The position numbers and the translations under genes are program-made. From assembly GCA_902783215.1 (NCBI GenBank), contig CACZQD010000042.1, positions 1 to 5,629 on the forward strand: 5,629 nucleotides of DNA, given 5' to 3'. This document shows, in pieces, positions 1 to 5,629 of this stretch (the stretch's first letter is position 1; each line of letters starts with the position of its first letter). This DNA comes from an uncultured Erysipelotrichaceae bacterium (GTDB taxonomy: Bacteria > Bacillota_I > Bacilli_A > RF39 > UBA660). The notes under the pieces were generated by a model. It was not told where the DNA came from, searched no databases, and saw only the letters and a program-made list of their open reading frames with translations.

Positions 1-637
1 TATCTCCAATTGTGCCATTTGCAGTTTTATTAGCAAAATCATGTAAAAAAAATGTATAAGCTAATTCTTCTAAATTATTATTTATCTGATTTAATAATTG
101 TATTTTTTTATTTATATTTCCTATTACTTTAGATATTTTTATTTGAATATCTTCTGGAGGTATAATAATATTCATATTCAGTAAATCAGATATTCGTATT
201 TCCTGTATAACACTCCCTGTTGTATGTTTTGATGCTGATTTTATAAAAAAATCACTCATAAAATACAAACATAAATAATCAGGTACTATTACTTCAGGGT
301 TCACTCTTATAGAAAATATTGATTCTCCTATATCATAATAATTGGGTTCTTCTTTTATTATGTGACAATGGCCTATCGGAGCTCTACTTGAAAATAATAT
401 ATCTCCAATTCGAATATTAGATCTTCTATGAATAATGTTTTTAGCGTTTTCATCTATGCAATCACTATTTGAAAAATCTATTTCACCTGATTTATTTAAA
501 TTTTTAGCTGTAATATATTTTAGATTTCCTTTTCCTAAAGAGAAATTCTGTCTAGGATTTAAGCCTGTATTAAGTTGCAAAATACAATCTTTTAATTTTA
601 ATATTTTATATTCTTTCATATAAATATTATTTTCCAT
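1..637 (-). CDS. hsdS: Type I restriction-modification specificity subunit HsdS, 3' end cut off by window edge
   Basis: HsdS chooses the DNA target for both methylation and restriction. Translating the minus strand from 637 gives 212 uninterrupted residues that run off the left edge. Residues about 10 to 160 look like a first target recognition domain of the Methylase_S family: NTGLNPRQNF (23-32), YITAKNL (41-47), HRRSNIRIGDILFSSRAPIG (70-89) and IGESIFSIR (103-111). Then IPPEDIQ (159-165) leads into a long helix (about 163-197) of the kind that separates the two halves and docks HsdM. NGTIGD (207-212) resembles the opening of a second recognition domain, so a full two-domain protein is expected but not seen. 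The start at 637 is chosen because GAGGA lies 5 bases upstream. In-frame ATGs at 640 and 619 (Met7) are alternatives. The gene overlaps the hsdM end by 11 bases in another frame, suggesting translational coupling. An 8-base T run (coding strand) encodes residues 196-198. The family is secure; the recognised sequence cannot be told. Confidence 0.93.
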   Translation of the reverse strand, partial: MENNIYMKEYKILKLKDCILQLNTGLNPRQNFSLGKGNLKYITAKNLNKSGEIDFSNSDCIDENAKNIIHRRSNIRIGDILFSSRAPIGHCHIIKEEPNYYDIGESIFSIRVNPEVIVPDYLCLYFMSDFFIKSASKHTTGSVIQEIRISDLLNMNIIIPPEDIQIKISKVIGNINKKIQLLNQINNNLEELAYTFFLHDFANKTANGTIGD

Positions 638-2309
638 CATCTTCCTCATATTCATATTTTAATTTCTCCAAATTATCTTTTATTTCTTTCTCTAGTATTT
701 TATTTTTTTCAAATAACTCATTCAATTCATTTCTGTAATAGTTTATCTTATTTTTAAATTCTTCCTCTGTCATCTCAACGTATTCTATTTTTATTTCAAA
801 ATATTGCCCTGCGCTAAATGAATAATTCTTTTCCTTTATTTCATCAAACGAAACTAAAACACTAAAATCATCAACTTCTTCTTGATCAATAAATGTATCT
901 TCTATTTTCTTTACTTCATCATTTGATAGTACTGTTTTTTGATTCTTACCTTCTTTTACTTTACTACCCAAATTAGAGGCATCTACCAATATTACATTTT
1001 CAGACTTATTTACTTTGTCTATAAATAATACTGATACATTAGTTCCTGTATTTGCAAATATATTGCTTGGCATTGAAATGACACCTTTTAGCCACTTATT
1101 ATCGATAAGCTTTGACCTTATCTCTTTCTCTATTCCACTTTGTGCTGTCAAAAATCCCGTTGGTACAACCACTGCTGCTTTTCCATCTTCTTTTAAGCTA
1201 TATAAAATATGTTGAATAAAGCATAAGTATATAGCCATTTTTGATTTATCTTTATTAGGAATTTTAGGTATGCCTGCAAAAAATCTATCTGTATCATTCC
1301 ATCTTCTTTCTATACTATCTCTAGTTGATGAGAAATCTGTTTTAAATGGTGGATTTGCAGTAATATAATCAAATTGTTTTAGTCCACTATCTGGATCTAA
1401 TGGTATTCTAAAATGTGTAGGACTTAAAAGTGTATCTCCTTCAATTATATTATCTAAACTATTTGTTAATCCATTTAATATCATGTTAATTCTTAAAAAT
1501 CTTGATGATTTATTTGAAATATCTTGTGTATATACTTGTGCTTTATCTCCAAAGTTTCCTTTTCCAAGTTCGTTAGCTAAATGCAAAACAAGTGATCCAG
1601 AACCAGCAGCAGGATCATATACTTCATAGATCTTATCTTCTACTGGTGACATATTCACTAATATCTTAGCAATTGTACTTGAAATAACTTGAGGTGTAAA
1701 ATATTCAGCATAAACACCACTTGCTACATTGTAATCTTTTATTAAATACTCAAATATTGCACTATAAAAATCAAAATTGTTCTTAAATGCTTCTCCAAAA
1801 GAAAATTTATCTTGGCTTATTATTCCAAAAATATTCTTAGCAAAGTTATTTCTCTTAGCTGATTCAACATTTTCAGTTATTCTTGTAAATAATGGCTTTC
1901 TCCCCCCATCTGCAGTATCAATGCTAAACTCATCATTTTCTGGATAGTTTGAAATTCTTTCTAATGCATCATCAAATAACTCATAAAATTTATTATTAGT
2001 ACTTTTATTAATTAAATATTCAATAGTATCCTCATATTTAAAAGCCACATCTTGAGGATATGTATTATAAAATGCCATTAACTCTTGATGTTCGTTTTTT
2101 AATATTGTTTCTAATAACATACCTGTCTTTTCTGAAAAATCATTTAAGTTTGCCATAAATTTATCATTAAGAAACTTGTAAAGAAATACAGATGTTATAA
2201 CAACTTCTTCACTCGCTTGGTTTGATAATCCATTTGTTTGACACAAACCTTTTAATTCATCTATCATTTCTTTAATTTTGTTTTCTAGTTGTGTAACTAT
2301 TTGTTCCAT
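627..2309 (-). CDS. hsdM: Type I restriction-modification DNA methyltransferase subunit HsdM
   Basis: This is the N6-adenine methyltransferase subunit, which uses S-adenosylmethionine. Two copies join one HsdS to form the modification enzyme and the core of the restriction complex. The 560 residues are normal for the family. Residues about 1-150 form the helical N-terminal HsdM domain. The catalytic N6_Mtase domain follows: GVYAEYFTP (198-206) at its front, the SAM-binding motif I DPAAGSG (232-238), and the catalytic motif IV NPPF (319-322), the (D/N)PP(Y/F) signature of amino-methyltransferases. VVPTGFL (381-387) and NIFANTGTNVSVLFI (416-430) are typical later strands. Residues about 512-555 are charged and helical, probably a coiled coil that contacts HsdS. 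The ATG at 2309 lies 9 bases after the hsdR stop and has a strong AGGGGGAAG ribosome site overlapping that stop. The end overlaps the hsdS start. No frameshift or missing motif is seen. Type IIG or BREX-type methyltransferases are unlikely given the adjacent hsdR and hsdS. Confidence 0.97.
   Translation of the reverse strand: MEQIVTQLENKIKEMIDELKGLCQTNGLSNQASEEVVITSVFLYKFLNDKFMANLNDFSEKTGMLLETILKNEHQELMAFYNTYPQDVAFKYEDTIEYLINKSTNNKFYELFDDALERISNYPENDEFSIDTADGGRKPLFTRITENVESAKRNNFAKNIFGIISQDKFSFGEAFKNNFDFYSAIFEYLIKDYNVASGVYAEYFTPQVISSTIAKILVNMSPVEDKIYEVYDPAAGSGSLVLHLANELGKGNFGDKAQVYTQDISNKSSRFLRINMILNGLTNSLDNIIEGDTLLSPTHFRIPLDPDSGLKQFDYITANPPFKTDFSSTRDSIERRWNDTDRFFAGIPKIPNKDKSKMAIYLCFIQHILYSLKEDGKAAVVVPTGFLTAQSGIEKEIRSKLIDNKWLKGVISMPSNIFANTGTNVSVLFIDKVNKSENVILVDASNLGSKVKEGKNQKTVLSNDEVKKIEDTFIDQEEVDDFSVLVSFDEIKEKNYSFSAGQYFEIKIEYVEMTEEEFKNKINYYRNELNELFEKNKILEKEIKDNLEKLKYEYEEDDGK
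643..647 (-). promoter_or_regulatory. Ribosome binding site of hsdS, inside the hsdM coding end
   Basis: GAGGA lies within codons 555-556 of hsdM (Glu-Glu of the acidic tail), 5 bases before the ATG at 637. It is only 2 bases from the ATG at 640, too close for that codon to be favoured. It is over 20 bases from the ATG at 619, where a weaker GGAAAA lies about 10 bases upstream. The spacing is the main reason for choosing 637 as the hsdS start. Confidence 0.6.
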
Positions 2310-2311
2310 AT

Positions 2312-2320
2312 CTTCCCCCT
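2312..2320 (-). promoter_or_regulatory. Ribosome binding site of hsdM, overlapping the hsdR stop codon
   Basis: The minus strand reads AGGGGGAAG just before the hsdM ATG at 2309. The AG at its left end is part of the TAG stop of hsdR (2321-2319). A ribosome finishing hsdR would therefore sit directly on the hsdM initiation site, which fits coupled translation. Confidence 0.8.
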
Positions 2321-5300
2321 ATTTATATAATTGAATATTTTTATATAAATCATTTAACATCCTATCATATATACCACTTACCTTTTCGAACAATCCTTCT
2401 TGTAGTAATTTTATTGTTATTTTTTGTTTAACAGAATCAACAAAATTTTTCTTTCCTTGAACCAAGAATATATCTCTATTATAAAATACAGCTATTTCCT
2501 CATAAACAATTCTCAGTACTCTTTGAATTACTGATTGGTCTATATCTTCGTCCTCTGTTAAGTCTTGATATGTCTTAACAAACGCAAAATTTCCACCATA
2601 AGTATTTGAAAGTTCATCATTTTTTTCGTTGATTTCTTTAGCTTTTTCAAGAGCCTCTTTTAATTGTTTTGTAAGTTCATCCATATTATCTAAATCAGAT
2701 ATATTTAGCTTTTCAAATACTTCTTCCAATAATTCATTAAGTTTTCTAACTTGTATATCTTCTTTATTTTTATTATTTTTTATAACATCTTGAATCCTTG
2801 TTGCAGTATTAACAAATTCTCTTATTCTTGGATCATTTTCAATATCTAATTTTGATAAATCTAATATGGTAATTCTTGTTGTTATAAAATCATATAATAT
2901 CTCAACTACTTCTTCGTTTGAAATAACATCCATCATACCAACAGTATCAGTAGACAAATTGATAAAGTCAATTCTTTCCTGAACTGCTCTTTTTAGCACT
3001 TTATACTTTTCTGATTCTTCTCCAGTTCTATATTCATCTTTTACTCTTGAAATAATAAATTCTGTTTCACAGTCTCTAATTCCATTTAAAAGCCTTCTGA
3101 TTTTTAATAAAGCATCTCTATTCAAATTTATTAAATGCTTTGAAAATCTTTCAAGGTTATCTATATCTATAATATCTTTTAATTCTTCTAAATATTTTTG
3201 ATACTTCTTATTAATATCATCTATTCCAACAACCAGCCCAGATAAAGAGCCTTCATTTTCTCCATTGTCATTCATGTCTGCCTCAAGTTCTCTTATATAA
3301 GCTTCAATTGTATTTTTATACTCTTGTTCTATATCAACAAAGTCAACTATATAACCATATCTATAAATTTTTCCATTTGGAGATTTATAAGGTCTATTTA
3401 CTCTTGAAATTGTTTGTAAAAGACTTTGAGCATGAGGTCCTCTTAATAAATACATTTTCTTTAATCTTTTTACATCATAACCAGTTGTTAACATTAAATT
3501 AACAACTAATAAATCTGGAAAATTGTCATTTCTAAAATTTAATTGATTTTCTTTATTAATTTTATTTTGTGCAGGATCAGTGGTATCTGTAATAACTAAT
3601 CCTGTCTTTAGATCTGAATTTTCCTCAAACCATTTATGTACTTTTCTAGCTTGAGTATTAGTTCTACAAACTATCATTCCACCTATTGTATTATCTGTAT
3701 TTTGAAATCTAAAATTTTTGAAATCTCTTTCTATAAACTTTCCTAGTGCTAAGACATAGGCATCTGATTCATATACATCTTTATTTTCTAGCTTATTATC
3801 TTCTATATCAAGATTTTGCTTTATCTCTTTTTTAGCAACTGTATCAATGTCTTCTTTTTTTATTCTTAATGTGTATCCATCAGCAATAGACTTATCAAAG
3901 AAGTATTTATGAATATAATCTCCAAATTTCAAATTAGATCGTTCTTTCTTTGATAATAAAGGTGTTCCTGTTAAGGCAATATATACTCCCTCGTTATCAC
4001 ATACCATTAAATTTTTAAAAAATTCCCCATTTGTTGAATAACTTCTATGTGCCTCATCTACAAAGAAAATTCTTTGAACATTAGCATTATAGTCATTTTT
4101 GGCATTAGGCATTTCACCTTCAAATTTTTGAATATTTACTACGCAATATTCTCCTATAGAATCATTTAAATTTTTGGTTGAAAGAGATTTATTTAATTCA
4201 TCGGAAAATTCGGATTTATTGTTACAATTAATAACACTAAATCCTCTATTTTCAAATTCAGTACTAGCCTGTCTTAATAAATCTATTCTATCTACTACAA
4301 AAAAGAATCTAGCAACTATGTTTTTCTTAGCATAATAATCTTTTATAACTCTGTTACTATATGCAGCTAAGGCTGTCTTCCCACTTCCTTGAGTGTGCCA
4401 AATTATTCCTCCCTTTCCGCCATTTTCTAATCTTTCAATAATTTTTCTTGTTGCAAAAAATTGAGGGTATCTCATAATATGTTTTTGAGGTATTTTTTCA
4501 TTTATATATAATATTCCATAATATAAGAAATATAAAAATCTTTCTTTATCAAATACAGATGTAACAAATTTATTACATGGTGTTGTATTTTTCATATTTT
4601 CTTTAAATTCATCTGTATCAACTACTTTTTTATCATAGCCTAAATCTTTTGTTATGCTTTTAATTTTTTCTTCAGATATTTCTTTATATTTATAATTTAT
4701 ATGGTATAATTCATCATCTTCTCTAAAAAATGAAAAGCTTGTATTGTTTCCGTTTGGTGTAGTATAGAACGAACCCGCTCTTACATCTTCAGCTTCATCT
4801 GATTCTTCGTATTCCATATTATTTGAAAAAGATACCATTTGTATTAAATTAAAGTATTTTCTAAACTCTGCATTTTTTAACCTGTCATTAATCATTCTAA
4901 CAAATTCTTTTTGTATTCCACCTTCGTTATTTGGCTTTTTTACTTCCAAAAATGCTAAAGGCATTCCATTTATGAGTATATTAATATCTGGTCTAAATGA
5001 ACCTATATCCGAATCTGGAGTTATACTAAATGGTAGTTCATCAACCACAGCAAAGTCATTATTCTCAATTTTATCAAAATCAATTAATTTTAATTTATCT
5101 TGAGGATTTATTAACCTATTATAAAATTCTTTCCCTAAATCATTATTTCTTATTAGATTATTTATTTCATCTAGTAATTGCTTTACCTCATCGTAAGATA
5201 ATTTTTTATTATTAATTTTCTCAATTGCAGGTTTAAATCTGTTAATAAATATTTTCGTATTAAAATCTAAATCTAAACAATCATCCTTTAATGATTGATA

Positions 5301-5372
5301 ATTATAACCTAATTTTAAAAATTGAATTGTTGCAGGTATTTTCACCCTTGTATCTTCATTAAACTTTAACAT
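2319..5372 (-). CDS. hsdR: Type I restriction endonuclease subunit HsdR (nuclease plus ATP-dependent translocase)
   Basis: HsdR is the motor and nuclease of the type I complex. It binds HsdM2-HsdS at an unmethylated target, translocates DNA using ATP, and makes a double-strand break away from the site. From the ATG at 5372 it has 1017 residues, a usual size. The N-terminal PD-(D/E)xK nuclease is at about 100-190: D129 in FRPDI, then E143 and K145 in FLEVKK. The superfamily 2 motor follows: Walker A HTQGSGKT (326-333), DEAH box VDEAH (438-442), motif III LTGTP (467-471), motif V region NLMLTTGYD (625-633), and motif VI QTISRVNRPYK (653-663). The remainder, about 690-1017, is the helical C-terminal region expected to hold HsdR to the methyltransferase, with a charged coiled-coil-like stretch near 870-920. 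The 5372 start has AGAGG 7 bases upstream. An in-frame TTG at 5441 would add 23 residues, but it lacks a ribosome site and overlaps the likely promoter. A clear QxxxY helix after the ExK is not seen. First gene of the operon. Confidence 0.97.
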   Translation of the reverse strand: MLKFNEDTRVKIPATIQFLKLGYNYQSLKDDCLDLDFNTKIFINRFKPAIEKINNKKLSYDEVKQLLDEINNLIRNNDLGKEFYNRLINPQDKLKLIDFDKIENNDFAVVDELPFSITPDSDIGSFRPDINILINGMPLAFLEVKKPNNEGGIQKEFVRMINDRLKNAEFRKYFNLIQMVSFSNNMEYEESDEAEDVRAGSFYTTPNGNNTSFSFFREDDELYHINYKYKEISEEKIKSITKDLGYDKKVVDTDEFKENMKNTTPCNKFVTSVFDKERFLYFLYYGILYINEKIPQKHIMRYPQFFATRKIIERLENGGKGGIIWHTQGSGKTALAAYSNRVIKDYYAKKNIVARFFFVVDRIDLLRQASTEFENRGFSVINCNNKSEFSDELNKSLSTKNLNDSIGEYCVVNIQKFEGEMPNAKNDYNANVQRIFFVDEAHRSYSTNGEFFKNLMVCDNEGVYIALTGTPLLSKKERSNLKFGDYIHKYFFDKSIADGYTLRIKKEDIDTVAKKEIKQNLDIEDNKLENKDVYESDAYVLALGKFIERDFKNFRFQNTDNTIGGMIVCRTNTQARKVHKWFEENSDLKTGLVITDTTDPAQNKINKENQLNFRNDNFPDLLVVNLMLTTGYDVKRLKKMYLLRGPHAQSLLQTISRVNRPYKSPNGKIYRYGYIVDFVDIEQEYKNTIEAYIRELEADMNDNGENEGSLSGLVVGIDDINKKYQKYLEELKDIIDIDNLERFSKHLINLNRDALLKIRRLLNGIRDCETEFIISRVKDEYRTGEESEKYKVLKRAVQERIDFINLSTDTVGMMDVISNEEVVEILYDFITTRITILDLSKLDIENDPRIREFVNTATRIQDVIKNNKNKEDIQVRKLNELLEEVFEKLNISDLDNMDELTKQLKEALEKAKEINEKNDELSNTYGGNFAFVKTYQDLTEDEDIDQSVIQRVLRIVYEEIAVFYNRDIFLVQGKKNFVDSVKQKITIKLLQEGLFEKVSGIYDRMLNDLYKNIQLYK

Positions 5373-5379
5373 TTTTATA

Positions 5380-5384
5380 CCTCT
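5380..5384 (-). promoter_or_regulatory. Ribosome binding site of hsdR
   Basis: AGAGG (followed by T) sits 7 bases before the ATG at 5372. It decides the hsdR start: the longer in-frame reading from a TTG at 5441 has only AT-rich sequence in front of it, and its first codons would lie in the candidate promoter. Confidence 0.8.
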
Positions 5385-5409
5385 ATTAATTATAATATTT
5401 CTATTATAT

Positions 5410-5438
5410 TTTATATCACAAACCATTTTATTTAACAA
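5410..5438 (-). promoter_or_regulatory. Candidate sigma-70 type promoter for the hsdRMS operon
   Basis: On the minus strand, TTGTTA (5438-5433) and TATAAA (5415-5410) are separated by 17 bases, and the -10 is preceded by TGA, an extended -10 (TGn). Transcription would begin near 5403, giving a leader of about 30 bases to the hsdR ATG at 5372. This is inference from consensus matching in very AT-rich DNA, where chance matches are common. Perfect TATAAT hexamers at 5408-5403 and 5394-5389 exist but have no reasonable -35 at normal spacing. Confidence 0.4.
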
Positions 5439-5551
5439 CAAAATTTGACAAATTTACTAAATAAAAAATCCATTTTTAAAAATTAAATTTTAACTCAAAA
5501 AACATAGATAAAATTCTCTTTACTTTTCTTCTTTATTTTTTTAAAAGGGCT

Positions 5552-5566
5552 TGGGATTTCATCCCA
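5552..5566. repeat. Perfect 6-bp inverted repeat (possible hairpin)
   Basis: TGGGAT and ATCCCA flank a 3-base loop (TTC on plus, GAA on minus). On the minus strand the stem is followed by AAGCCC and then TTTT, so it could be a weak intrinsic terminator for a gene entering from the right. The stem is short and the T run is not immediate, so that role is only a guess. No T run follows on the plus strand. Confidence 0.45.
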
Positions 5567-5585
5567 TTGAATAGAATTTATTAAA

Positions 5586-5606
5586 GGGGCAAAATTCAAA
5601 GTCCCC
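5586..5606. repeat. Short GGGG/CCCC inverted pair
   Basis: GGGG at 5586-5589 can pair with CCCC at 5603-5606 around a 13-base AT-rich middle. With only four base pairs, it would be weak alone. It stands out because G and C runs are rare in this AT-rich leader, and it sits 40 bases from a similar GGG...CCC block (5547-5549 and 5563-5565). Confidence 0.3.
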
Positions 5607-5629
5607 AAATTCAGTGCTTGCTAGGACAA

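Larger units (their letters stand above)
5439..5629. other. Non-coding region upstream of the operon
   Basis: No supported gene is seen here on either strand. Positions about 5439-5540 are almost entirely A and T with short homopolymer runs. Positions about 5545-5629 are clearly richer in G and C, with runs GGGC, GGG, CCC, GGGGC and CCCC, and contain the two inverted-repeat elements listed separately. The patch could be an upstream gene's terminator or leader, or a piece of a dispersed repeat. The window ends before its limit can be found. Confidence 0.6.

Noticed and set aside
435..623. 62-codon plus-strand open frame
   Set aside because: It lies antisense to the well-supported hsdS coding sequence and resembles no family; it is a shadow of the real gene.
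1015..1215. 66-codon plus-strand open frame
   Set aside because: It is antisense to the catalytic domain of hsdM, with no ribosome site or recognisable domain.
2355..2395. Possible internal promoter before hsdM (TTGTTC, 18 bases, TATGAT on the minus strand)
   Set aside because: The -35 matches the consensus at only three bases and the region is AT-rich coding sequence, so chance is the simplest reading.
3308..3502. 64-codon plus-strand open frame
   Set aside because: It is antisense to the helicase motif V and VI region of hsdR; its composition is that of a reverse-complement shadow.
5030..5215. 61-codon plus-strand open frame
   Set aside because: It is antisense to the N-terminal part of hsdR and has no independent support.
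5551..5577. Possible plus-strand promoter (TTGGGA, 15 bases, TAGAAT)
   Set aside because: The spacing is too short, the hexamers are weak, and no plus-strand gene is visible downstream in the window.
5559..5627. Short open frame on the minus strand entering from the right edge (about 22 codons before TGA)
   Set aside because: It could be the 3' end of an upstream gene, but it is too short to judge, has no recognisable domain, and its last codons lie in the hairpin.
5574..5629. Open frames on the plus strand running towards the right edge
   Set aside because: They are very short, have no start with a ribosome site, and show no recognisable protein.
1..5629. Possibility of a different defence system (BREX, DISARM, type ISP) or a new one
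   Set aside because: All three genes are ordinary type I subunits by motif, length and order, with no extra gene between them. Nothing in the window asks for a new system.

Overview
The window holds most of one type I restriction-modification operon. It is read entirely on the minus strand in the order hsdR, hsdM, hsdS. The DNA is very A+T rich (about 20 to 40% G+C in the lines I counted by eye, average probably in the high twenties). Codons end mostly in A or T, and the Shine-Dalgarno sites are purine-rich. This points to a low-GC bacterium such as a Fusobacterium or a clostridial Firmicute. No phylogenetic marker is present, so the genus is not settled.

Layout, in transcription order (right to left). 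Positions 5629 to 5373 are non-coding: a small GC-richer patch with a perfect hairpin and a GGGG/CCCC pair (about 5541 to 5610), then an AT-rich leader with a plausible promoter (5438 to 5410) and a good ribosome site. hsdR runs 5372 to 2319 (1017 residues) and has a PD-(D/E)xK nuclease followed by a superfamily 2 translocase with all the main motifs. hsdM follows after 9 bases, 2309 to 627 (560 residues), an N6-adenine methyltransferase with DPAAGSG and NPPF motifs. hsdS starts inside the end of hsdM at about 637 and runs off the left edge at position 1. Its first 212 residues cover the first target recognition domain, the central helix, and the start of what looks like the second half.

How they work together: HsdS reads a bipartite DNA target. 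HsdM2-HsdS methylates adenines in that target. With HsdR added, the complex recognises unmethylated foreign DNA, pulls it in by ATP-driven translocation and cuts it away from the site. The tight spacing (9-base gap, then 11-base overlap) fits one mRNA with translational coupling.

All visible key motifs are intact, and I found no extra gene, CRISPR array, tRNA or insertion sequence. I do not see an undescribed system here. The points worth a second look are the structured patch upstream of hsdR, an 8-base homopolymer at the half-gene junction of hsdS, the R-first coupled gene order, and a nuclease domain without a clear QxxxY helix.
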